Source: Robbsia betulipollinis (GTDB lineage: Bacteria > Pseudomonadota > Gammaproteobacteria > Burkholderiales > Burkholderiaceae). Taken from it: DNA of 63,071 nucleotides. Below the pieces are notes generated by a model. That model ran no database searches and was not told where the DNA came from. It saw only the letters and a list, made by a program, of their open reading frames with translations. Both the position numbers and the translations under genes were made by a program. Location of the stretch: assembly GCF_026624755.1 (NCBI RefSeq), contig NZ_JAPMXC010000013.1, positions 397 to 63,467 on the forward strand. The letters are read 5' to 3'. This document shows, in pieces, positions 20,024-28,763 of the stretch (position 1 is its first letter; the number at the start of each line of letters is the position of its first letter).

Positions 20024-21067
20024 TCACGCGAAGTGGCACGCCGCGGCGTGGCCGTCGGCGACCCGACGCAACAGCGGCACCTCGACCGAGCACCGCGCCT
20101 CGGCGCGCGGGCAACGGGTATGAAAAACGCAGCCGCTCGGCGGATTGATCGGACTCGGAATGTCGTCGCCCAGAATCTGCACGACCTTGTTGCGCTCGAT
20201 CGCGGGATCCGGAATGGGCACCGCCGACAGCAGCGCGCGCGTGTACGGATGGCGCGGATCGGCATACAACGCGTGTTTGTCGGCCAATTCCATCACGTGC
20301 CCGAGATACATCACCATCACCCGGTCGGCGATATGCTTGACGACCGCGAGATCGTGCGCAATGAAGATCACGGCCAGCCGCATTTCCTGCTGCAGGGATT
20401 TCAACAGATTGACGATCTGCGCCTGGATCGAGACATCGAGCGCGGACACCGGCTCGTCGCAGACGATGAGCTTCGGCTCGATGATCAGCGCGCGGGCGAT
20501 GCCGATGCGCTGGCACTGGCCGCCCGAGAATTCGTGCGCGTAGCGGTTGATCATCTGCTCGCGCAGCCCGACCTTCGCCATCATCGCGCGCACGCGACGC
20601 GAGACCTCGTCCTTCGACAGGTCGCGCCGGTGTTCGCGCAGCGGCTCGGCGATGATCTGGCCGACGGTCATGCGCGGGTCGAGCGACGCAAGCGGATCCT
20701 GAAAAATCATCTGGACGTCGCGGCGCACGGCGTGCCAGTCCCGCGTGGAGGCGTTGGCGAGCGAACGGCCCATCCAGACGATCTCGCCGTGCGTGGCCGG
20801 AATCAGGTTCAGGATCGCGCGCGACAACGTCGACTTGCCGCAACCGGACTCGCCGACGACGCCCAGCGTTTCCCCGGCACGCAGGTCGAAACTGACGCCG
20901 TCCACGGCCTTCAACGTGCGCACCGGCGCCCAGGGCAGCCGGCTTTTCGCCTTCACCTTGAAATGCACCCGGACATCGCGCACCGACAGGATGGGCGCTT
21001 CGTCCGCCCTGCCCGGCACGCCGTCCGGCATCGCTTCCCGCGGCGCTTCCATGAGGACATCACGCAT
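20024..21067 (-). CDS. oppF: Oligopeptide/dipeptide ABC transporter ATP-binding protein (OppF-like)
   Basis: 347 aa, start 21067 inside an 8-nt overlap with oppD. Walker A GESGCGKST, signature EFSGGQCQRIGIARAL, Walker B LIVCDEPVSALD, and the C-terminal Cys cluster region (CVFHTRCPRAEARC) typical of OppF/DppF. Second ATPase of the transporter encoded by the five-gene run 20024-25718. Confidence 0.92.
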   Translation of the reverse strand: MRDVLMEAPREAMPDGVPGRADEAPILSVRDVRVHFKVKAKSRLPWAPVRTLKAVDGVSFDLRAGETLGVVGESGCGKSTLSRAILNLIPATHGEIVWMGRSLANASTRDWHAVRRDVQMIFQDPLASLDPRMTVGQIIAEPLREHRRDLSKDEVSRRVRAMMAKVGLREQMINRYAHEFSGGQCQRIGIARALIIEPKLIVCDEPVSALDVSIQAQIVNLLKSLQQEMRLAVIFIAHDLAVVKHIADRVMVMYLGHVMELADKHALYADPRHPYTRALLSAVPIPDPAIERNKVVQILGDDIPSPINPPSGCVFHTRCPRAEARCSVEVPLLRRVADGHAAACHFA

Positions 21068-22085
21068 TGCTCGTCTCCCGGATATCGCCCGCGCGGCCCG
21101 TGTATTCGCGCATGTCATACACCGGGCGATAGCAGGCGCGCAGCCAGTCCGGCTTCTCGCCGAACGGAATCAGGGGCGGCGGACCGTCGCCGCAATGGTC
21201 GGCGGCATCGATGCAGCGTTCCTGGAACGGGCAGCCCGAGGGCGGACGCGCCATGTTCGGCGGATTGCCCGGAATACCGACGAGCGGCGCGTCGGAGCGA
21301 TCGAGCCGCGGCAACGCACGCAGCAGGCCGATCGTGTAGGGATGCGAGGGCCGCGCGAACAGATCGTCCGCGTCGCAGTGCTCCATCACGCGCCCGCCGT
21401 ACATGACCATCACCTTCTCGCACAACCCGGCGACCACGCCCAGATCGTGCGTGATCAGGACGATCGCCGTGCCGAAGTCATGCTGCAGATTGCGCAGCAG
21501 TTGCAGGATCTGCGCCTGCACGGTCACGTCGAGCGCCGTGGTCGGCTCGTCGGCGAACAGCACCTGCGGCTCGCACAGGAGCGCCATCGCGATCATCACG
21601 CGCTGCCGCATGCCGCCGGACAATTCGTGCGGATACTGATCGATGCGGTGCGCGGCCTCGGGGATGCGCACGGCTTCGAGCATCTCGATCGCACGCTTGC
21701 GCGCCGCGCGGCGCGTCAGATTCTTGTGCAGTTGCAGCACCTCGGTCATCTGGCGCTCGATCGTCAGATACGGGTTCAGCGACGTCATCGGATCCTGGAA
21801 GATCATCGACAGCCGGTTGCCGCGGATCTTGTTCAGCGCCTGCGCGGGCATGCGCAGCAGGTCCTGCCCCTGATAGAGCGCGGAACCGCTCGCCGTGCCG
21901 TTGCCCGCGAGCAGACCCATCATCGCCAGCACGCTCTGGCTTTTTCCGGAACCCGATTCGCCGACGATGCCCAGCGTGCTCCCCTCCTCCAGATCGAAGC
22001 TCACGCCGTTGACCGCGCGCACCGTCGCATCGGGCGTGGCGAACGCCACTTCGAGATTGTTCACTTGCAATAAAGGCATCGCCAT
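21060..22085 (-). CDS. oppD: Oligopeptide/dipeptide ABC transporter ATP-binding protein (OppD-like)
   Basis: 341 aa. ATG at 22085 overlaps the oppC stop (TGATG). Walker [10 protein letters not shown], signature [16 protein letters not shown], Walker [16 protein letters not shown]-terminal iron-sulfur-like [14 protein letters not shown]. Note the Walker A ends S-G-K-S-Q, as in many OppD proteins. Works with OppF. Confidence 0.92.
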   Translation of the reverse strand: MAMPLLQVNNLEVAFATPDATVRAVNGVSFDLEEGSTLGIVGESGSGKSQSVLAMMGLLAGNGTASGSALYQGQDLLRMPAQALNKIRGNRLSMIFQDPMTSLNPYLTIERQMTEVLQLHKNLTRRAARKRAIEMLEAVRIPEAAHRIDQYPHELSGGMRQRVMIAMALLCEPQVLFADEPTTALDVTVQAQILQLLRNLQHDFGTAIVLITHDLGVVAGLCEKVMVMYGGRVMEHCDADDLFARPSHPYTIGLLRALPRLDRSDAPLVGIPGNPPNMARPPSGCPFQERCIDAADHCGDGPPPLIPFGEKPDWLRACYRPVYDMREYTGRAGDIRETSNA

Positions 22086-22990
22086 CACCGGTCCTTCGGG
22101 TCGAGGGCGTCACGCAAGCCGTCGCCGACGAAATTGATACAGTACAGGGTCATCGACAGCAGCGCCGCCGGAAACAGCAGGATCCACGGCGCGGCCTCCA
22201 TATTGCCCACGCCGTCCTGGATCAGCACGCCCCAGCTCGTCATCGGCTCCTGCACGCCCAGCCCGAGGAAGGACAGCACCGACTCCGTCAGGATCACGCC
22301 CGGCACGGTCACCGTCGTGTAGATCGCGACGATGCCCAGCAGATTCGGCACGACGTGGCGCAGGATGATGCCGCCGGTCGACACGCCGATCGCGTGCGCC
22401 GCCTCGATATACTCGCGCGAACGGATCGCCAGCGTCTGGCCACGCACCACGCGCGCCATGTCCATCCAGGAAAAGACCGTGATCGTCAGCACCACCAGAT
22501 AGAAATCGCGCCCCAGCAGCGTGACCATCAGGATGGCGATCAGCAGATAGGGAATCGCGTACATCATGTCGACGACGCGCATCATCAGATTGTCCACCCG
22601 TCCGCCGACGAAACCGGCGACCGCGCCCCAGACGATGCCGAGCGTCACCGACGTCAGCGTCGCGAGCGCGCCCACCAGCAGCGAGATGCGCCCGCCGATC
22701 AGGCAGCGCACCAGCAGGTCGCGGCCATTCTGGTCGGTGCCGAACAGGTGCCAGTTCATCCAGGTCGGCGGCGTGTTGATCGCGCTCCAGTCCGACGTCT
22801 CGAAATCATTGGGCAGGACGAATGGCCCGACGATGCACACCAGGGTGATCAGGGCCAGCAGCGCCAGGCTGGCGACCGCCGCCTTGTTGCGCACAAAGCG
22901 TGTGCGTGCGTCCTGCCAGGGGCTGCGCCCCGCGACCGGCAGCGCCGTGACCGCCGCGCCGAGTGCGGGCGCCAACGCGCGTCGTTTCAT
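22085..22990 (-). CDS. oppC: Oligopeptide/dipeptide ABC transporter permease (OppC-like)
   Basis: 301 aa, six membrane helices, N-terminal OppC_N segment (RNKAAVASLALLALITLV) and the permease signature around SREYIEAAHAIGVSTGGIIL. HLFGTDQNGRDLLVRCL is the characteristic OppC/DppC motif. Lies between oppB and oppD. Confidence 0.92.
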   Translation of the reverse strand: MKRRALAPALGAAVTALPVAGRSPWQDARTRFVRNKAAVASLALLALITLVCIVGPFVLPNDFETSDWSAINTPPTWMNWHLFGTDQNGRDLLVRCLIGGRISLLVGALATLTSVTLGIVWGAVAGFVGGRVDNLMMRVVDMMYAIPYLLIAILMVTLLGRDFYLVVLTITVFSWMDMARVVRGQTLAIRSREYIEAAHAIGVSTGGIILRHVVPNLLGIVAIYTTVTVPGVILTESVLSFLGLGVQEPMTSWGVLIQDGVGNMEAAPWILLFPAALLSMTLYCINFVGDGLRDALDPKDR

Positions 22991-23066
22991 GTGGACCTCG
23001 TGCTTGCAAGCGGGATGCGTAGGGGGATTCGCGAAATGATCGGTGACTGCCGTGTCATGACCGGCA

Positions 23067-23987
23067 TCAGTAGCGAATTTTGGGATCGAGCCAGGCGTAG
23101 GCGAGATCGACCAGCAGGTTGAGCAGCACGGCGAAGATCGTGACCAGCACGACCAGCCCGAGCACCAGCGTGTAGTCGCGGTTCGCCGCGCCGTTGACGA
23201 TCAGCTTGCCGATCCCCGGCAGCGCGAACACCGATTCGGTCACCACCGCGGCGGTGATCGAACTGATCGCGAGCGGCCCCAGCACCGACACCACCGGAAT
23301 CAGCGTCGGCCGCAGCGCGTGGCGCAGCACGATGGTGCGGCGCGACAGGCCCTTCGCATAGGCGGTGCGGATGTAGTTGGTGTTCATCACCTCGATCAGA
23401 CCGGCGCGGGACAGCCGGCCGATCGTCGCGACGTTGACGATCGTCAGCAGCACGATCGGCAGCACCATGAAGCGCACCTCGTAGTTGTTCCACCCCCCGG
23501 CCGGCAGCCATTTCAGGATGATCGAGAAGATCAGGATCAGCACCGGGCCGATGACGAAGGACGGGAACGCGCTGCCGGCGTTGCCGATCAGCATCAGCAG
23601 ATAGTCCGCCGGACTGTTGCGGTACAGCGCCGCGACCATGCCGAGCGCGATGCCGATGACGATCGACAGGAGCATGGCCACGCCGCCGATCAGCAGCGAT
23701 ACCGGCAACGCCTGCCGCACCAGGGCGTTGACGCTCCAGTCCGCATAGCGGAACGACGCGCCCAGGTCGCCGTGCAGCAGGCTGTTCAGGTAGAGCAGAT
23801 ACTGCTTCCACAGCGGATCGTTGAGATGATACTTCTGCTGGAGGTTGGCCAGCACCGCCGCGGGGACCTGTCGATCGCCGTCGAACGGACCGCCGGGCGT
23901 GAGGTGCAGCAGCAGATAGCAGACCGTGATGACGATCAGCAGCGTGGGCAGCGTGAACAGCACGCGCCGCAAGGTATAGGACCACAT
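23067..23987 (-). CDS. oppB: Oligopeptide/dipeptide ABC transporter permease (OppB-like)
   Basis: 306 aa with six membrane helices. Starts MWSYTLRRVLFTLPTLLIVI, typical for OppB, and carries the EAA-loop NTNYIRTAYAKGLSRRTIVL and the FALPGIGKL element. Follows oppA by 90 nt. Confidence 0.92.
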   Translation of the reverse strand: MWSYTLRRVLFTLPTLLIVITVCYLLLHLTPGGPFDGDRQVPAAVLANLQQKYHLNDPLWKQYLLYLNSLLHGDLGASFRYADWSVNALVRQALPVSLLIGGVAMLLSIVIGIALGMVAALYRNSPADYLLMLIGNAGSAFPSFVIGPVLILIFSIILKWLPAGGWNNYEVRFMVLPIVLLTIVNVATIGRLSRAGLIEVMNTNYIRTAYAKGLSRRTIVLRHALRPTLIPVVSVLGPLAISSITAAVVTESVFALPGIGKLIVNGAANRDYTLVLGLVVLVTIFAVLLNLLVDLAYAWLDPKIRY

Positions 23988-24077
23988 GAAACGTCTCCCG
24001 CGACGCGCGCGGGCTTCAACCCCGCGCGTCGCATCAGAACCGGAAATCGCGCCGAACGCGTCGCGCGGGCCGCGCCA

Positions 24078-25718
24078 TCAATGCTTGATGATGTACAGGT
24101 CCTTGCCGCGGAAGCGGTCCAGCGGATTGTCGTTGGTGTAGCCGCCGACATAAGGCTTCACGAGGCGCGCTGCGGTGTATTGCATCAGGGGCAGGATGGG
24201 ATAGTTCGCCATCGCCAGCTGCGCCGCCTGCGTTTGCAGCTTCTGACGCAGCGCCGGATCGTTCGACTGCGAGGCCTGCAGCATCAGCGCGTCCGCCTTC
24301 GGGTCACAGCCGTGGCTGTCGTTCTGTTCGGAACCGCATTGCACCAGCGTCAGAAAGGCGCTCGCATCGTTGTAATCGGCGATCCAGCCGTTGCGGGCCA
24401 CCTGAAACTGGCCGGCATGCCGCTGGCGCAGCAGCACCTTGAATTCCATCGAATCGATCTGCGCGTCCAGCCCGAGCTTGGATTTCCATTCCGAGGCAAG
24501 GAAGATCGACATGCGCTTGTTGAAGTCGCTGGTGTTCATCGCGATATGCAGTTGCGTGCCCGGCTTCACGCCGGCGGCGGCGAGCAGTTGTTTGGCGGTG
24601 GCGACGCGTTTCGCCATCGGCCAGGCGGCCCAGTCGTAGTTGCCGACATCGGCGCCCTTCATGCCCTTGACGATCAGCCCGTACGCGGGCGTCTCGCCGC
24701 TCGCGGTCACGTGCTGCGCGAGTACCTCGCGATCCACCACCATCGACAAGGCCTGCCGCACCCGCACGTCCTTCAGGAGCGGGTCCTGCATGTTGAACGT
24801 GAAGTAGCGCAGGCCCAGCATCGGGGTATTGCGGATGTCCTTGGGATAGTCCTGTTTCAGACGCGGGTAGGCGCCCGGCGGCAGCTGATACTCCCAGTCC
24901 TCGCTGCCCGACTGGAACATCTTGACGTCGGCGTCCTCGCTCTCGATCGGCAGGAAGGTGATCTGCGTCAACTGCACATTGGCGGCATCCCAATATTGCG
25001 GGTTCTTGACGACCACGATGCGGTCGTTGACCTGCCAGGTTTTCAGCATGTAAGCGCCGTTGCTGACCAGGTTGCCCGGCTTGGTCCAGTTCACGCCGTA
25101 TTTTTCGACGCCCGCCTTGTTGATCGGGCCAAGGTTGCCGTTGGCCATCACGTCCGGAAGGAACGGCACCGGATACGGGGTCTTGATCTCCAGCGTGACG
25201 GCGTCGATCGCCTTCACGCCCAGCGCCGTCGCCGGCTTCCTGCCCGCGATGATGTCGGTGCCGTTCACCAGAAAGCCGCCATAGGTGCTCGCGTACGACG
25301 AGGCGGTCCTGGGATCCACCAGGCGCTGCATGCCGTAGACGAAATCACCGGCCGTCACCGTCTCGCCGTTCGACCACTTCGCGTTCTTGCGCAGGTGGAA
25401 GATCCAGGTGGTCGGGTCCTTCTGCTCCCATTTCTCCGCGACGCCCGGAACCGTTCCACCATGATTGTCGTTGGCGGTCAGACCTTCGAAAAGATCCATC
25501 AATATGGCATGCGCCGGCACCGTCTCGGCCAGGTTCGGGTCGAGCGTTTCGACTTCCGAACCGTTATTGCGAATCAGCACCTGATTCGGGGCGAGCATCA
25601 CGCCGGGCGGAATACTTGCCGCGAGGGCGAGGGTCGGGACCGCCAGCGCGCCCGACATGACGCCGGCGGCGAGCCAGGCCGCCGCGCGGCGGTATGGGGG
25701 AAACTTCACGTTACGCAT
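24078..25718 (-). CDS. oppA: Oligopeptide ABC transporter substrate-binding protein (OppA-like)
   Basis: 546 aa from ATG 25718, preceded by AGGATGGA. Signal peptide of ~35 residues ending near PTLALAASIPPG. SBP family 5 motifs: NNGSEVETLDPNLAETVPA, LFEGLTANDN, WSNGETVTAGDFVYGMQRLV and VRQALSMVVDREVL. First gene of the opp operon. Oligopeptides are the expected substrate; murein peptides are possible. Confidence 0.92.
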   Translation of the reverse strand: MRNVKFPPYRRAAAWLAAGVMSGALAVPTLALAASIPPGVMLAPNQVLIRNNGSEVETLDPNLAETVPAHAILMDLFEGLTANDNHGGTVPGVAEKWEQKDPTTWIFHLRKNAKWSNGETVTAGDFVYGMQRLVDPRTASSYASTYGGFLVNGTDIIAGRKPATALGVKAIDAVTLEIKTPYPVPFLPDVMANGNLGPINKAGVEKYGVNWTKPGNLVSNGAYMLKTWQVNDRIVVVKNPQYWDAANVQLTQITFLPIESEDADVKMFQSGSEDWEYQLPPGAYPRLKQDYPKDIRNTPMLGLRYFTFNMQDPLLKDVRVRQALSMVVDREVLAQHVTASGETPAYGLIVKGMKGADVGNYDWAAWPMAKRVATAKQLLAAAGVKPGTQLHIAMNTSDFNKRMSIFLASEWKSKLGLDAQIDSMEFKVLLRQRHAGQFQVARNGWIADYNDASAFLTLVQCGSEQNDSHGCDPKADALMLQASQSNDPALRQKLQTQAAQLAMANYPILPLMQYTAARLVKPYVGGYTNDNPLDRFRGKDLYIIKH

Positions 25719-25917
25719 ACTTCCATCCTGTTGAAAAGCGCTCGCCATCGGGTAAGGGCAAGGCAGTTGCCGGGGCGCCGTGCCGCTGGCGCCCCGGCTC
25801 ACCGAAAGCATGCCGCGGACGGATTGCCGGATCACGGCGCCTCGCCCGCGGCACGCCTGGCGGCACCGCCTTGACCGGATTGATCATAGCGGCAACCGCC
25901 ACGGCCTGAAACCTTGT

Positions 25918-26685
25918 CTATTCGTCGTCGCTGCCCGCGGTCGTCTTGAACGAGAAGGTCACCTCGCCCACGTACGCGATCGCGTTTTTCTCGCAGCGGT
26001 ACGATTTCGCCGCCGTGATCACCGCGTCATTGAAGACCGAGGTGGGCGGGGAACTCCGCACGATCTTCACGTCGCCCACACTGCCGTCCGGATTGATCGA
26101 CAGGTGCGCGGTCACGTCCGCGGAGATGCCCTGCTGCAACGCGCGCTGCGGGATCACCGGCTGGACCGACTGACAATGACCACGGCCGTCGACGACACCG
26201 TGCAGGGCGGGCGGCGCGGGCGGTGCGACGGGCGCGGGGGGTGCCGGCGGCGCCGGTGTCGGCGCCGGTCCGGTCGCGGCGGTCGGGGGCGACGGCGTCG
26301 TATCGGCCGGCGCGGTCGCGATCGCCGGCGCATGCGCGGCCGGGTGCGCGGCCGCGGCGATCTTCGCCGGCTTGGGCACCGCCGCCGGCTTGGCCGGTGG
26401 CGGCGGCTTCGGCGTGGGTTGTTTCGGCTGCGCGGGCGGTGGCTCCAGTTTCTTTACCACGGGCGGCGGCGGGGGCGGCGGCGGCGGCGGCGCCATCCGC
26501 ACGCGCATTTCCTTCGGCGGCGGGGGCGGCGGTGCAATGCTGATATGCGAGATGCCGAAGATGATCGCGCCTTCGACGATCAGCGCGCCGAGCAGCGCCA
26601 CGTACATCGCCTTGCGGCTATGGCCGGGCGCCTGCTCCTGCGACGCCCATAACGCGCCGCCCAGACGGGGGAGTGATTCGCTCAT
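25918..26685 (-). CDS. tonB: TonB energy-transducing protein
   Basis: 255 aa. One N-terminal membrane anchor (AMYVALLGALIVEGAIIFGI), a long Pro/Lys/Ala periplasmic spacer including runs of 6 and 10 prolines, and a C-terminal TonB domain (SADVTAHLSINPDGSVGDVK, SYRCEKN). It couples the ExbBD proton motor to outer-membrane receptors. Last gene of exbB-exbD-tonB, probably serving the divergent receptor gene at 28764. Confidence 0.93.
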   Translation of the reverse strand: MSESLPRLGGALWASQEQAPGHSRKAMYVALLGALIVEGAIIFGISHISIAPPPPPPKEMRVRMAPPPPPPPPPPVVKKLEPPPAQPKQPTPKPPPPAKPAAVPKPAKIAAAAHPAAHAPAIATAPADTTPSPPTAATGPAPTPAPPAPPAPVAPPAPPALHGVVDGRGHCQSVQPVIPQRALQQGISADVTAHLSINPDGSVGDVKIVRSSPPTSVFNDAVITAAKSYRCEKNAIAYVGEVTFSFKTTAGSDDE

Positions 26686-26701
26686 GTTGGGGATCCCGGC
26701 G

Positions 26702-27121
26702 TCATGTCGCGGGATTGGTCACCAACGCCACCGAACTGATGCCCGCGGCGCGGACCACATCCATGACCCCGATGATCTTCTTGTAATCGACGCCTTCATC
26801 GCCGGCGATCGCCACGTCGACGTTGCTGTTGCCCTGCACCAGGCCCTTGAGCCGCGCCGACAGCGTGTTGGCATCGATCGGCTTTGCATCCATATACAGC
26901 TCGCCGGTCTTCGTGACGCCGATCGATACCTTGACCGTCTTCTGCAACTGCTCGGCGGTGCTGGACTGCGGCAGGTCGAGCTTGATGCCCGCGCCCTGGA
27001 TCATCTTCAGCGTCGCCAGCATGAAGAAGACCAGCAGGAACATCATGATGTCGATCATCGGAATGATCTCGATGCGTGCCTTCTCCTCTGCGCCCAGATA
27101 ATGACTGCGGTGATTTCTCAT
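26702..27121 (-). CDS. exbD: ExbD/TolR biopolymer transport protein
   Basis: 139 aa. Single N-terminal helix with the essential aspartate (IEIIPMIDIMMFLLVFFML) and a periplasmic domain ending ALVTNPAT. Partner of ExbB; 16 nt upstream of tonB. Confidence 0.93.
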   Translation of the reverse strand: MRNHRSHYLGAEEKARIEIIPMIDIMMFLLVFFMLATLKMIQGAGIKLDLPQSSTAEQLQKTVKVSIGVTKTGELYMDAKPIDANTLSARLKGLVQGNSNVDVAIAGDEGVDYKKIIGVMDVVRAAGISSVALVTNPAT

Positions 27122-27161
27122 CTACGACCTCTCTATCTCAATGGCCTGGACCGGTCTGGCT

Positions 27162-27785
27162 TCAGGCGGCAAACCGCGACACCAGCATCGACTTGATCAG
27201 ATCGAACTGATTCACCGTCATCCGGATGCGCTTGTTGAAATAGTTCAGGAAGATCACGCAGACGATCGCGATGATCAGGCCGCAGGCGGTGGCCGTCAGC
27301 GCATGGCCGATACCGCCGGTGACGCCATTCGGGTTCGACGTGCCGCTCGCGCCCAGGACGTTGAACGACTGCACCATCCCGAAAATCGTGCCCAGCAGTC
27401 CCAGCAGCGGACCGAGCGTCACCGCCGTGTCGAGCACCCACAGGTTGCGGTCGAGACGCGGCATCTGAAACATGATGGTTTCCTCGAGTTCCCGCTCGAC
27501 TTCCGCCTCGGGCTGCCCCTTCACCTTGAGCGCCGAACGCACCAGCTCGGCCTGCACGGTCGACGAGTAATGCGTCACCAGCTTCTCCGCGTCCACGGCA
27601 TTGTTCGCCGTGACGTGCTTGAGGTCGTACTCGATGGTCCTGCCGGTGCGCACGGCGCGCGCGAAGAATACCAGCCGCTCGATGATGATGGCCACGCCAA
27701 GCAGAAAGATCAGTGCCAGCAAGGGGATGAGGCCCATCGACTGGGACGAATAGTTAATCAGGGTTTGCAGCACTGCGGACTCCAT
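27162..27785 (-). CDS. exbB: ExbB/TolQ/MotA-family proton channel protein
   Basis: 207 aa with three membrane helices; the conserved region LDTAVTLGPLLGLLGTIFGM, then GGIGHALTATACGLIIAIVC, is that of ExbB. First gene of the exbB-exbD-tonB operon; its promoter must lie in the long gap toward 28763. Confidence 0.93.
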   Translation of the reverse strand: MESAVLQTLINYSSQSMGLIPLLALIFLLGVAIIIERLVFFARAVRTGRTIEYDLKHVTANNAVDAEKLVTHYSSTVQAELVRSALKVKGQPEAEVERELEETIMFQMPRLDRNLWVLDTAVTLGPLLGLLGTIFGMVQSFNVLGASGTSNPNGVTGGIGHALTATACGLIIAIVCVIFLNYFNKRIRMTVNQFDLIKSMLVSRFAA

Positions 27786-28763
27786 TAGGACAGGTGACGG
27801 TTCAGCGTGAATAACGGATGGTCATCGCGCGGGCGGGTTCCGGGTAAGAGCCGTTCCGAGAAGCGGCACCTTAAAAGCACCGTCTGTGCCAGTTCGCGAC
27901 ACGCGCAGGCGGAGGTGGGAACGACGCGACATCCAACTCCATGATCTTACGGATCATTTATAAACTTTCGAGGGTAAACCATCAAATCGCCCACCCGACA
28001 CGGTGGGTCCGGGAATCCCGGGCCCGACCGCCGCTTTTCTTTTTCAAAAAAATTTTCGCTCGCCCGCCATCGCGGTTTTTGTGCATTTTTGCGCGATGTT
28101 GGTGCCTTGTAAGTAATATGTAATATCAGGCACTCAAACGGTGCCGAGCCGCCATGGTAGCACCTTCCCCACCAGGTTCTTTTCTCTTTTATCTCTTTGT
28201 ATATGAAGGAAAAATACAAAGAATTTCCATTTTTTAAATTACGCTTCCTTCCTTGCGAAACACAGCGTCCGGCACCACCGAAGTCCTGAACGGCGTCCGC
28301 ACCGACTTTGTGTTTACCGAATTCTTTTGGTGCATTACACGCACCGTTAAAAGCATCGCACGCTCCACAAAACTTCTACAAACAATATGAAAAGATAATT
28401 TTTGTGATAGCCGGGCTGAATATTACGTTTCCGTAAGGCGTGCGTCGCATTACAAAACGTTACTTCAATTCCCAATCATTTCAAATTGTTACGGTGAAAA
28501 GAATGAAGAGGTCGTTCGATTTTTCGGAATTTCGCCGGGAGTTGGCATACCTCATGCATTTGATGCCACCGCTTTGATGACCGGTCCTGTCGACACAATC
28601 GGCGGGGCTTTCGCCAACGATGCGATGCGACGGCGACCTGAGACCCGGCCCCCACATACGACAAAAGCCGTGTCCCACCGCACTGCATGAGCTGCCCCGC
28701 GACGATCGTGGCGGCATAGTTGGTTCACCAAAATATGGGATTTCAGACCTGAAGGGGTAGCAC
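27786..28763. other. 978-bp intergenic region between exbB and TonB receptor gene
   Basis: No convincing gene. It is AT-richer than its surroundings. Visible elements: the inverted repeat ATGATC-TTACG-GATCAT (27941-27957); a GC hairpin with arms GGGTCCGGG/CCCGGGCCC at 28005-28025 followed by T-rich sequence; an AT-rich stretch at 28170-28240 and 28370-28420. It must contain the divergent promoters of the TonB system and receptor. No Fur box and no cobalamin riboswitch pattern is evident to me. Confidence 0.6.

Noticed and set aside
23319-25874. Very long plus-strand ORF opposite oppB/oppA
   Set aside because: Arg/His/Gln-rich antisense frame created by high GC; the minus-strand genes have full motif support.
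26230-26520. Pro-rich repeats as a DNA repeat array
   Set aside because: They are codons of the TonB spacer, typical for the family.
27786-28763. Riboswitch or Fur box upstream of the receptor/TonB genes
   Set aside because: No B12-box, TPP or Fur consensus recognised; only generic inverted repeats.
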